A stretch of DNA of 64,000 nt from Bordetella petrii (GTDB lineage Bacteria > Pseudomonadota > Gammaproteobacteria > Burkholderiales > Burkholderiaceae_B). A program made the translations under genes and the position numbers. The notes under the pieces were generated by a model that was not told where the DNA came from, did no database searches, and was given only the letters and a program-made list of their open reading frames with translations. This document shows, one piece after another, positions 36,944 through 44,715 of the stretch; position 1 is the stretch's first letter; each line of letters begins with the position of its first letter. The DNA is taken from the NCBI RefSeq assembly GCF_017356245.1, contig NZ_JAFMZZ010000001.1:698262-762261 (forward strand). Direction: 5' to 3'.

Positions 36944-38104
36944 ATGCCCGACACCAATCACGCCTTCCAGGACATCCGCGAAGCCGTACGCGACCTGTGC
37001 GCCCAGTTTCCCGGCGAATACTTCCGCAAAATCGACGAAGAACGCGGTTATCCCGAAGAATTCGTGCGCGCCCTGACCGAGGCCGGCTGGCTGGCCGCCC
37101 TGATTCCCCAGGAATACGGCGGTTCCGGCCTGGGGCTGACCGAAGCTTCGGTGATCATGGAAGAAATCAACCGCAGCGGCGGCAATTCGGGCGCCTGCCA
37201 CGGCCAGATGTACAACATGGGCACCCTGCTGCGCCACGGTTCCGAAGCGCAAAAGCGCGAATACCTGCCGCGCATCGCCAACGGCGAGCTGCGCCTGCAG
37301 TCGATGGGCGTCACCGAACCCACCACCGGCACCGACACGACCAAGATCAAGACCACCGCGGTGCGGCGCGGCGACCGCTACGTGATCAATGGCCAGAAGG
37401 TCTGGATCTCGCGCGTCCAGCATTCCGACCTGATGATCCTGCTGGCCCGCACCACGCCGCTGGACCAGGTGACCCGCAAGTCCGAAGGCATGTCGATCTT
37501 CCTGGTCGACCTGCACCATGCGGTCAAGCATGGCATGCAGGTACGCCCCATTCCCAACATGGTCAACCACGAGACCAACGAGCTGTTCTTCGACAACCTG
37601 GAAATTTCCGCCGAAAACCTGATCGGCGAAGAAGGCAAGGGCTTCAAGTACATTCTCGACGGCCTGAACGCCGAACGCACCCTGATCGCCGCCGAATGCA
37701 TCGGCGACGGCTACTGGTTCGTGGACAAGGTGGCGGCCTACGCCAAGGAACGCGTCGTGTTCGGCCGCCCCATCGGCCAAAACCAGGGCGTGCAGTTTCC
37801 CATCGCCCGCGCGCACATCAATGTCGAAGCCGCCAGCCTGATGCGCTACGAAGCCTGCCGCCTGTTCGACGCCCACCAGGCCTGCGGCGCCCAGGCCAAC
37901 ATGGCCAAGCTGCTGGCGGCCGATGCGTCCTGGGAAGCGGCCAACGCCTGCCTGCAGTTCCATGGCGGCTTCGGCTTTGCCACCGAATACGACGTCGAGC
38001 GCAAATTCCGCGAAACGCGCCTGTACCAGGTGGCGCCGATTTCCACCAACCTGATCCTTTCCTACGTGGCCGAGCACGTGCTGGGCCTGCCCCGTTCGTT
38101 CTGA
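36944..38104 (+). CDS. Acyl-CoA dehydrogenase family protein
   Basis: A 386-residue flavoenzyme-like protein with the ACAD fold: N-terminal helical domain, MGVTEPTTGTDTTKIKTTAVR (FAD and substrate contact), QKVWISRVQHSDLMI, and the C-terminal QFHGGFGFATEYDVER region. Where typical members have a catalytic IYEGT glutamate, this protein reads LYQVAPIST, so the usual base is absent from that position. It may use another residue or act on an unusual acyl-CoA. It precedes a PrpD-like gene with 5 bp between them. Confidence 0.9.
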   Translation: MPDTNHAFQDIREAVRDLCAQFPGEYFRKIDEERGYPEEFVRALTEAGWLAALIPQEYGGSGLGLTEASVIMEEINRSGGNSGACHGQMYNMGTLLRHGSEAQKREYLPRIANGELRLQSMGVTEPTTGTDTTKIKTTAVRRGDRYVINGQKVWISRVQHSDLMILLARTTPLDQVTRKSEGMSIFLVDLHHAVKHGMQVRPIPNMVNHETNELFFDNLEISAENLIGEEGKGFKYILDGLNAERTLIAAECIGDGYWFVDKVAAYAKERVVFGRPIGQNQGVQFPIARAHINVEAASLMRYEACRLFDAHQACGAQANMAKLLAADASWEAANACLQFHGGFGFATEYDVERKFRETRLYQVAPISTNLILSYVAEHVLGLPRSF

Positions 38105-38109
38105 TTCCC

Positions 38110-39480
38110 ATGACCGCCAACCATCCCCACCCCAGCGCCGCACTGGCCGAGTTCGCCGCCGGCCTGCGCTTTGAAGACATCCCCGCGCCGGTGCTGCGCC
38201 GGGCCGAAGACCTGCTGCTCGACTGCCTGGCCTCGGTCCTGGCGGGCGCCAACGCCCGGGCGGTGCAGGCCATCGAGCGCTATGCGGCCGCCATGGGGCC
38301 GGCCGAAGGCGCCGCCCAGGTGCTGATCACGCGGCGCCAGACAACGCCGCTGTTCGCGGCCATGGTCAACGCCGCGGCCGCCCACGTGGTCGAACAGGAC
38401 GACGTGCACAACGGTTCGGTGTTCCACCCGGCCGCGGTGGTCTTCCCGCCCGCGCTGGCGGTGGCCCAGGCGCTGGGCCGGTCGGGCAAAGACCTGCTGG
38501 TGGCGGCGGTGGCCGGCTATGAAGTCGGCATCCGCGTCGGCGAATACCTGGGACGCTCGCACTACAAGATTTTCCATACCACCGGCACGGTCGGCACCGT
38601 GGCCGCGGCGGTCACGGTGGGCCGGCTGCTGAACCTGAACGCCGAACAGATGCTGCACGCCCTGGGTTCGGCCGGTACGCAGGCCGCCGGGCTGTGGGAA
38701 TTCCTGCGCGATGCGGCCGATTCCAAGCAGCTGCATACCGCCAAGGCGGCGGCCGACGGCCTGACCGCGGCCTACCTGGCGCAAGAAGGCTTTACCGGCG
38801 CGCGCCGCATCCTGGAAGGCGCGCAAGGCATGGCGGCGGGCATGTCCACCGATGCCGACCCGGCCCGCCTGCTCGACCGCCTGGGCCAGCGCTGGGCGCT
38901 GGCCGAGACCTCGTTCAAATACCATGCCTCGTGCCGCCACACGCACCCCGCCGCCGACGCGCTGCAGCAGGCCATGCGCGAATACAAGCTGCGCGACAGC
39001 GATCTGGCCGAAGTCGTGGCGCACGTGCACCAGGGCGCCATCGACGTGCTGGGCCCGGTGGTCGACCCCAAGACCGTGCACCAGTCCAAGTTCTCGATGG
39101 GCACCGTGCTGGCCCTGATCGCGCGCAGCGGCCGCGCCGGCCTGGCCGAGTTCGACGCCGCGCTGGGCGACCAGGACGTGGCCGGGCTGCGCGGCAAGTT
39201 CCGCATGGAACTCGACCCGGAAGTCGACAGCGCCTATCCCGAACGCTGGATCGGCAAGGTCACGGTGCGCACCACCGACGGCCGCATGCTGCATGCGCGC
39301 GTGGACGAACCCAAGGGCGACCCGGGCAACACCCTGAGCCGCGCCGAAATCGAAGAAAAGACCCTGCAGCTGGGGGTCTACGCGCAAGCCGCCACCGAAG
39401 CCGAAGTGCGCGGCCTGATCGACACCATCTGGAGCCTGGAAAGCCTGCCCCGCGTAGGCGCGCTGCTGCCGCCCAGATAG
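38110..39480 (+). CDS. MmgE/PrpD family protein
   Basis: A 456-residue MmgE/PrpD protein, the family of 2-methylcitrate dehydratase and cis-aconitate decarboxylase-like enzymes. Landmarks: VEQDDVHNGSVFHPAAVVFPPALA, the all-helical first domain, and the FKYHASCRHTHPAADAL stretch. Start set at the ATG at 38110; the frame is open far upstream only because it runs antisense-free over the previous gene. With an acyl-CoA dehydrogenase as operon partner it probably serves a carboxylic acid catabolic step, not the methylcitrate cycle, since no prpB or prpC is nearby. Confidence 0.88.
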   Translation: MTANHPHPSAALAEFAAGLRFEDIPAPVLRRAEDLLLDCLASVLAGANARAVQAIERYAAAMGPAEGAAQVLITRRQTTPLFAAMVNAAAAHVVEQDDVHNGSVFHPAAVVFPPALAVAQALGRSGKDLLVAAVAGYEVGIRVGEYLGRSHYKIFHTTGTVGTVAAAVTVGRLLNLNAEQMLHALGSAGTQAAGLWEFLRDAADSKQLHTAKAAADGLTAAYLAQEGFTGARRILEGAQGMAAGMSTDADPARLLDRLGQRWALAETSFKYHASCRHTHPAADALQQAMREYKLRDSDLAEVVAHVHQGAIDVLGPVVDPKTVHQSKFSMGTVLALIARSGRAGLAEFDAALGDQDVAGLRGKFRMELDPEVDSAYPERWIGKVTVRTTDGRMLHARVDEPKGDPGNTLSRAEIEEKTLQLGVYAQAATEAEVRGLIDTIWSLESLPRVGALLPPR

Positions 39481-39500
39481 TTCGCACGCAAGCCCGTGCA

Positions 39501-39591
39501 GGTGTCTGACTCCCGCGGGGTGTCAGACACCGTTGTGTGGCCTGGCTGTCTCAGTCGTACGGTGTCTGACACCCTGCGGGAGTCAGACACC
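39501..39591. repeat. Paired-hairpin element (inverted orientation) between convergent genes
   Basis: Two 31-nt arms (39501-39531 and 39561-39591), stems GGTGTCTGAC/GTCAGACACC, with a 29-nt spacer in reverse orientation relative to most copies. It lies 20 bp after the PrpD stop and 14 bp before the lipoprotein stop. Confidence 0.93.
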
Positions 39592-39605
39592 TGAAGAACA
39601 AGAGG

Positions 39606-40520
39606 CTAAGGCGCCACGGCGGCGCTGTGCGGGGGCGTGGCGCCGCACGCCCGGGAGCCGGGCTGCGGCGGCAGCCACGCGGCATACACGGCGCGGTGAT
39701 CGGCCCGGGCATAGCGGACCTTCAATGCATTCAGCCTGGCAGTCATTTCCGCCGGGCTGGCGCCGGCATTGATGCCGCCCGCGATCATCATGAACACCGC
39801 CCGGGTGCGCAGCTGCCTGTCATCCGGCTGCGCCGCGGTCACCGCCGACAGCACATCGAAATGCCCCCACTCCAGGCCGAAGTCTTCGGCATAGATCAGG
39901 TGCGTTTTCGGGTGGTCGAGCACCTTGCGCGCCACCGACTGGATGTCGGTGCGAAAGACGGCATGCTCGGCCGACACCATCACGAACATCTGGCCCAGAT
40001 AGGGGCTGTTCATGTCGAGTTTGCTGCCCACGTCGCGGAACGCGGCGGGATCGACCAGAATGGGGTAATACGCCATCGGCCGGCCGGCGGCCAGAGACGC
40101 CTTCCGGGTTGCCGCGACGCTGCGCGCCACCAGGTCCGCCCGGCCGCCCATGCTGTAGTGCAGGCCGATGAAGCGGCTGCCGGGGTCCTTCACCATGAGC
40201 GGCACCATGCTTTCCGGATCGCGCCCATCGAGTTCCACGATGCGCGCCGCGTAGCCATCGCGCACCAGCAACTGCCCGCTGGCCACGGCCAGGCCGCGGT
40301 CCCAGTGCGCGCTGAGCGACAGCATGCCGGGGTGCACAAACAGCGTATCGGCGCGGCCGTTCGCGGCAACCTGGGCGCTTGCCGCTGTACATTGCACGGA
40401 CGCCTGGGCGGCCGGCTGGCCCGCCGGCACGGCAACCCTCCGGTCGGGATGCGCGTAATAGCGTCCGCTGGAGCAGCCTGCCGCCAGAATCAGCAGAGCT
40501 GCGCCACAGAATGTTCGCAT
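39606..40520 (-). CDS. Predicted lipoprotein with alpha/beta-hydrolase-like nucleophile motif
   Basis: A 304-residue protein starting MRTFCGAALLILAAGCSSG: a lipoprotein signal with lipobox LAAGC and Ser at +2. Residues near 122-128 read LHYSMGG, which fits a nucleophile elbow (G/H-X-S-X-G), and a HFDVLSA stretch later could provide the histidine. I do not recognise the family; a lipid-anchored esterase-like protein is a guess. The ATG at 40520 is preferred over the TTG at 40526. Confidence 0.7.
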   Translation of the reverse strand: MRTFCGAALLILAAGCSSGRYYAHPDRRVAVPAGQPAAQASVQCTAASAQVAANGRADTLFVHPGMLSLSAHWDRGLAVASGQLLVRDGYAARIVELDGRDPESMVPLMVKDPGSRFIGLHYSMGGRADLVARSVAATRKASLAAGRPMAYYPILVDPAAFRDVGSKLDMNSPYLGQMFVMVSAEHAVFRTDIQSVARKVLDHPKTHLIYAEDFGLEWGHFDVLSAVTAAQPDDRQLRTRAVFMMIAGGINAGASPAEMTARLNALKVRYARADHRAVYAAWLPPQPGSRACGATPPHSAAVAP

Positions 40521-40575
40521 ATTCAAGAATTTTTACCCCCGGACAGGCGCCTTGCTGCCAGGCGAGGCGCGCGGC

Positions 40576-41334
40576 TTACGCCAGCGCCGCGTGCTGGGCC
40601 CGCACCAGTTGGCCGATGCCCTGCTCGGCCAGGGCCAGCATGGCGTCGAGATCGGCGCGCGCAAAGGTGGCGCCCTCGCCGGTACCCTGCACTTCCACAA
40701 AAGCGCCCGAGCCCGTCATGACGACATTCACGTCCGCGTCACAGGCCGAGTCTTCCTGGTAGTCCAGGTCGAGCACCGGCCGGCCCGCCACCATGCCCAC
40801 CGACACGGCGGCCACCGCGTCGCGGATGGGATTGGCGGCCAGGTCGCCGCGCCGCATCAACAGCGCCACCGCATCGGCCGCCGCCACCCAGGCGCCGGTG
40901 ATGCTGGCGCAGCGGGTGCCGCCATCGGCCTGCAACACGTCGCAGTCCAGGTGCAGCGTGCGCTCGCCCAGCGCCTGCATGTCGAACACCGCGCGCAGGC
41001 TGCGGCCGATCAGGCGCTGGATCTCTTGCGTGCGCCCGCTCTGCTTGCCGCGCGCGGCCTCGCGGTCGCCGCGCGTATGGGTGGCGCGCGGCAGCATGCC
41101 GTATTCGGCGGTTACCCAGCCTTCGCCGCGTCCCTTCAGGAACGGCGGCACTTTGTCGAGCACGCTGGCGGTGCATAGCACCTGCGTGTCTCCCGCGCAC
41201 ACCAACACCGAGCCCTCGGCGTACCGGGTGTAGCCGCGCTGCAGGCTGAAGGGACGCAATTGATCGACGGCACGGCCGGACGGACGCGGCACGCTGTTAG
41301 CGGAAGAAGAGGACACGGGGCAGGCTCCGGACAT
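40576..41334 (-). CDS. rph: RNase PH
   Basis: A 252-residue phosphorolytic exoribonuclease trimming tRNA 3' ends. Core motifs: [86 protein letters not shown]. Start at 41334, although the ATG two codons earlier (41340) is equally possible. Divergent from yicC, a common betaproteobacterial arrangement. Confidence 0.95.
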   Translation of the reverse strand: MSGACPVSSSSANSVPRPSGRAVDQLRPFSLQRGYTRYAEGSVLVCAGDTQVLCTASVLDKVPPFLKGRGEGWVTAEYGMLPRATHTRGDREAARGKQSGRTQEIQRLIGRSLRAVFDMQALGERTLHLDCDVLQADGGTRCASITGAWVAAADAVALLMRRGDLAANPIRDAVAAVSVGMVAGRPVLDLDYQEDSACDADVNVVMTGSGAFVEVQGTGEGATFARADLDAMLALAEQGIGQLVRAQHAALA

Positions 41335-41462
41335 GGACATTGCGCCGCATTGTACGTGGGGCCGCGCCACCGGACGGCGCCTAAAGTATCTTGAGGTATC
41401 CTGCTGTAAAGGGGCCCGCCTGGCGCCCCGCCCTATTTCCGGATTTTCTTCAGGACACCCCC

Positions 41463-42395
41463 ATGATCCGCAGCATGACTGCCTTCGGCAACGCCCGCGC
41501 CGACCTCGAACAAGGCACCCTGGCGCTGGAACTGCGCAGTGTCAACAGCCGCTACCTGGACCTGTATTTCCGCCTGCCCGACGAATTGCGCCACGCCGAA
41601 ACGCCGCTGCGCGAACTGCTGACCACCAGCCTGGGCCGCGGCAAGGTCGAAGTGCGGGCCTCGTACACCCGCAACGCCGGCGCCGAGCTGGCCAGGCTGG
41701 ACCCCGCCTGGCTGCAGCACCTGGCCGAACAGCTGCAGGCCGCGCGCAACGTGCTGCCCGAAGTGGCGCCGCCGCGCCTGGCGGAACTCTTCAACTGGCC
41801 CGGCCAGCGCGGCACCGACGCGCTCGATCCGCAGGCCTGGGGCGCGGCATGCCTGCAGGCGGCCAAACAGGCCCTGGCACAGCTGCAGGAAGGCCGCGAA
41901 CGCGAAGGCCAGCGCCTGGCCGCCACGATGCTGGAATGCGCCGACGGCGTGGCGCGCATCGTCGAAGCGGTCGAAGCCCATCTGCCCCAATTGCTGGCCG
42001 ACCACCGGGAAAAGCTGGCGACCAAGCTGCGCGAATCGGTCGAGGCGGCCTTCCCCGGCGGCTTTACCCATATTTCGGGCCCCGAGCTTTCCGAGCGGCT
42101 GTCCCAGGAAGCCAACCTGTTCGCCCTGCGCATCGATGTGGCCGAAGAACTGGCCCGGCTGCGCTCGCACCTGGAAGAGCTGCGCCATCTGCTGGGCGGC
42201 GGCGGCAAGGCCAAGCCCGACGGCAAGCGCGGCGGCGGCAGCGCCGGCAAGCGCCTGGATTTCCTGTTCCAGGAAATGAACCGCGAAGCCAATACGCTGG
42301 GCTCCAAGGCCGGCAGCATGGACGTCACCCGCGCCGCCATGGACCTGAAGCTGCTGATCGAGCAGATGCGCGAGCAGGCGCAGAATATCGAATAG
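41463..42395 (+). CDS. yicC: YicC family endoribonuclease
   Basis: A 310-residue YicC/YloC protein. The N-terminus [11 protein letters not shown] and the C-terminal block [22 protein letters not shown] are diagnostic. E. coli YicC is an endoribonuclease implicated in degrading small RNAs. The start at 41463 is set by the conserved N-terminus and by CAGGA upstream. Confidence 0.94.
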   Translation: MIRSMTAFGNARADLEQGTLALELRSVNSRYLDLYFRLPDELRHAETPLRELLTTSLGRGKVEVRASYTRNAGAELARLDPAWLQHLAEQLQAARNVLPEVAPPRLAELFNWPGQRGTDALDPQAWGAACLQAAKQALAQLQEGREREGQRLAATMLECADGVARIVEAVEAHLPQLLADHREKLATKLRESVEAAFPGGFTHISGPELSERLSQEANLFALRIDVAEELARLRSHLEELRHLLGGGGKAKPDGKRGGGSAGKRLDFLFQEMNREANTLGSKAGSMDVTRAAMDLKLLIEQMREQAQNIE

Positions 42396-42556
42396 GGCTT
42401 CGCCTTTCCCCGGGCAAACCCGAAGGCTGGCGCCCGGCAGTTGGCGCCATAAGTTCACGCTGTGAAAAAGTCGTGCGGCCTCCTGATTCAAATCAGAGGG
42501 CTTCGGGAATAACGTTGGACTCCTGTATTTCGACTAAAACGATAAGGAGACCACGT

Positions 42557-43546
42557 ATGTTCAACAAGTTGATCGCGTCCGCCTGCGCCGGCCTGGCCCT
42601 GGCCGCCGGCTGCGCCAGCGCAGCGCAGCCCGGCGCGCAAGGCTACCCGGACAAGCCGGTGAGGATCATCGTCGCGGCCGGCACCGCCAGCAGCCCGGAC
42701 TCCATCAGCCGCCTGCTCGCGGAAAAACTGGGTGAACGGTGGCACCAGCCGGTTGTGATCGAGAACGCGCCCGGCCTGGGCGGCATCATCGGCACTGAAC
42801 GCGCGTCCAGGGCAACCCCGGATGGCTATACCCTGCTGGTCAGCACCATCGGCGCCATGTCCGTGGGCGTCAGCATCATGGACCACCTGCCCTATGACCC
42901 GGTGAAAGATTTCAAGCCGGTGACCATGGTGATGGCCATGCCCAACCTGTTCGTGGTGCACCCCAGCGTGCCCGTCAAGAACCTGGGCGAGCTCCTCACG
43001 TATATCAAGCAGCATCCCGACAAACTGCGCTACGGGCACCCCGGCATCGGCACCACGCCCCACCTGTCGGCCGAACTGCTCAAGCAGATGACCAACATCG
43101 AGATGCAGGGCATTCCATACAAGACCAGTTCGCAGATGACCACGGATTTTCTGGCGGGCCAGTATGAAGTGCTGTTCCACAACGCCTCGGTGCTGCTGCC
43201 CCACATCAAGGCCGGCAAGGCGACCCTGATGGGAATCACCAGCCCCAAGCGCGTGGCGGCGCTGCCGGATGTGCCGACCGTGGCCGAGGCCGGGGGCTCG
43301 CTGAAGGGGTTCGCGGTGCATGCGTGGTGGGGCATGTACGTGCCCGCCGGCACGCCTGCCGATATCGTCAAGAAAATCAGCGCCGATGTTTCTGCGGTGT
43401 TGGCGCAACCCGATGTCACGCGCTGGGTGGAAGAATGGGGCGGCTCGGTGGGCGGCGGCTCGCCCGACGAACTGGGCGCCTACCAGGCCCAGGAAACCCA
43501 AAAATGGCACGACCTCATCGAAAAGGCGCACATCAAGGCGGACTGA
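42557..43546 (+). CDS. Bug/TctC-family periplasmic solute-binding protein
   Basis: A 329-residue receptor with an N-terminal signal sequence (MFNKLIASACAGLALAAGCASA; the C at 19 could also make it a lipoprotein). Family segments follow: YPDKPVRIIVAAGTAS, GYTLLVSTIGA, LPYDPVKDFKPV, GIPYKTSSQMTTDFLAGQ. A strong AAGGAGA ribosome site precedes the ATG. It stands alone, without transporter or enzyme genes, so the ligand cannot be guessed. Confidence 0.92.
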   Translation: MFNKLIASACAGLALAAGCASAAQPGAQGYPDKPVRIIVAAGTASSPDSISRLLAEKLGERWHQPVVIENAPGLGGIIGTERASRATPDGYTLLVSTIGAMSVGVSIMDHLPYDPVKDFKPVTMVMAMPNLFVVHPSVPVKNLGELLTYIKQHPDKLRYGHPGIGTTPHLSAELLKQMTNIEMQGIPYKTSSQMTTDFLAGQYEVLFHNASVLLPHIKAGKATLMGITSPKRVAALPDVPTVAEAGGSLKGFAVHAWWGMYVPAGTPADIVKKISADVSAVLAQPDVTRWVEEWGGSVGGGSPDELGAYQAQETQKWHDLIEKAHIKAD

Positions 43547-43576
43547 TCGTCCGCAAGCGCCCTGACACAGCAATGC

Positions 43577-43599
43577 GGGGCCTGCCGCGCGCAGGCCCC
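43577..43599. terminator. Strong GC hairpin between convergent genes
   Basis: Arms GGGGCCTGC and GCAGGCCCC pair perfectly across a 5-nt loop. It lies between the Bug gene and the convergent hemerythrin gene. No T run follows, so it is a hairpin-type transcript end at best. Confidence 0.5.
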
Positions 43600-43618
43600 G
43601 GACGGGCCGGCATGCGCG

Positions 43619-44029
43619 CTACAAGGCCTCGACCCGCGGGTACAGGTCGCTGTCTTCACGCAGCATGCGCTCGCGCACTTTCCTGAGCACGATGTTGGCG
43701 TCGGCCTTGAAGCCGGCTTCGTTTTCCGCCAGCGCCTGGGCATTGCTCCAGCGATGCGCGAATGCGGCGTAGGCCTGGGCGATCGAGCCCATTTCCTGCT
43801 GGAAGCTGCGCCCTTTTTCAGCCAGCGCCGTGTCGGCGCTGCGCGCCAGCGCGGGGTACAGCATGCGGTCTTCGATGGCCAGGTGCAGCTTGATGGTGGA
43901 GCTCATGGCGATGATGCCGCGCGCGATGGCCGCCGCATTGCGCCCCACCCCCGCATTGGACAAATGCCGCAGCGCGGCGATGCCCTCCAGGATGTCGAGG
44001 TGCTGCTGCTTGAATTTATCGATGTTCAT
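43619..44029 (-). CDS. Hemerythrin-domain protein
   Basis: A 136-residue four-helix protein with the spaced His/Glu ligands of a di-iron hemerythrin fold: QQHLDILEGI, IKLHLAIEDRMLYPAL, FAHRW and LREDSDLYPRV. It lies 22 bp downstream of the ric gene and near norR, so it is probably part of the nitric oxide stress response (oxygen, NO or iron handling). Start at 44029 (MNIDKFKQQHLDIL). Confidence 0.85.
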   Translation of the reverse strand: MNIDKFKQQHLDILEGIAALRHLSNAGVGRNAAAIARGIIAMSSTIKLHLAIEDRMLYPALARSADTALAEKGRSFQQEMGSIAQAYAAFAHRWSNAQALAENEAGFKADANIVLRKVRERMLREDSDLYPRVEAL

Positions 44030-44051
44030 GGTGGCGGTTCCGTAAGGGGGA

Positions 44052-44564
44052 TCAGGCGGGCCGGCCGGCCTGTGCATTGGGGAACAGCACGGTGTTTTCC
44101 AGGCGAATGTGATCGGCTAGGTCCTGGCGAAACGCAGCCAGTTGCGCGTACAGCTCGCGCCAGGTGTTGCAGGCGTCGCCCGGCAGCGCCAGCCCGCCGG
44201 TCAGCTTGCCCAGCTGCGCCAGGTCTTCGGCATGCTGGTCGTGTTCCATGCGCATCATGGCGATGGGGCCGTCGGCCAGCGCGCCCCGGCCCTGCGCGAT
44301 CAGGGGAAACAGCACCTGCTCTTCCTTGCGCATGTGGCTTTCCAGCTCTTGCAGCATGGCGTGCAGGTGTTCGGCCAGGCCATGCGGGCAATCGGCATGG
44401 CCTTCATGCACCTGCTCGACCTTCATCGCCAGCCGGATCGCCTCGGGCAACTGCTGGCGATGGCGTTCGTGGTAGCGCAGCAGAATATGCTTGATCAGCT
44501 CGGACAAAGGCGCCTGCTGCCAGTCGGCAGGCGAGATCGGGGTGGGTGCTGCATGCGGACTCAT
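44052..44564 (-). CDS. ytfE: Di-iron iron-sulfur cluster repair protein RIC (YtfE/DnrN-like)
   Basis: A 170-residue hemerythrin-like di-iron protein that repairs iron-sulfur centres damaged by nitric oxide. Conserved segments: LIKHILLRYHERHRQQLPEAI, LHAMLQELESHMRKEEQVLFPLI, MRMEHDQHAEDL and DHIRLENTVLFP. It is shorter than E. coli YtfE because the N-terminal cysteine-containing ScdA_N part is missing. A sigma-54-like promoter and three NorR boxes lie upstream, so NorR should activate it on nitric oxide. Confidence 0.9.
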   Translation of the reverse strand: MSPHAAPTPISPADWQQAPLSELIKHILLRYHERHRQQLPEAIRLAMKVEQVHEGHADCPHGLAEHLHAMLQELESHMRKEEQVLFPLIAQGRGALADGPIAMMRMEHDQHAEDLAQLGKLTGGLALPGDACNTWRELYAQLAAFRQDLADHIRLENTVLFPNAQAGRPA

Positions 44565-44599
44565 GAAGATCTCCGTGAAAAGGATTGCTTCTTGTCTTA

Positions 44600-44615
44600 A
44601 GCGAACCGCATGCCA
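44600..44615 (-). promoter_or_regulatory. Sigma-54-like promoter of the ric operon
   Basis: On the minus strand TGGCATG-CGGT-TCGCT resembles the -24/-12 consensus; the -12 has TCGC in place of TTGC. It lies 36 bp before the ric ATG and 40-100 bp from three NorR boxes. Confidence 0.7.
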
Positions 44616-44655
44616 GGAAAATGTTCTTTCGAATCAACGGTGCTTCGTTTGATAG

Positions 44656-44668
44656 GGTCATATTCACC
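44656..44668. promoter_or_regulatory. NorR box 1 (nearest ric)
   Basis: GGTCATATTCACC on the plus strand fits the GGT-N7-ACC NorR recognition pattern. It is one of three in 57 bp. Confidence 0.8.
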
Positions 44669-44679
44669 CTGCTAAAAAG

Positions 44680-44692
44680 GGTTAATAACACC
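44680..44692. promoter_or_regulatory. NorR box 2 (middle)
   Basis: GGTTAATAACACC fits GGT-N7-ACC and lies 24 bp from box 1. Confidence 0.82.
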
Positions 44693-44699
44693 CCTATCA

Positions 44700-44712
44700 G
44701 GTAGAATTCACC
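44700..44712. promoter_or_regulatory. NorR box 3 (nearest norR)
   Basis: GGTAGAATTCACC fits GGT-N7-ACC. It ends 3 bp before the norR ATG, overlapping its ribosome site, so NorR could also limit its own synthesis. Confidence 0.8.
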
Positions 44713-44715
44713 CTT

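Noticed and set aside
36904..38109. Upstream extension of the PrpD frame to 858 codons
   Set aside because: The extension reads through the acyl-CoA dehydrogenase gene in another frame; the family N-terminus begins at 38110.
41333..42556. Upstream extension of the Bug frame to 737 codons
   Set aside because: It runs over yicC in another frame; the Bug signal peptide and ribosome site place the start at 42557.
43577..43599. Canonical rho-independent terminator after the Bug gene
   Set aside because: The hairpin is strong but no T run follows on either strand, so it is listed only as a low-confidence transcript end.
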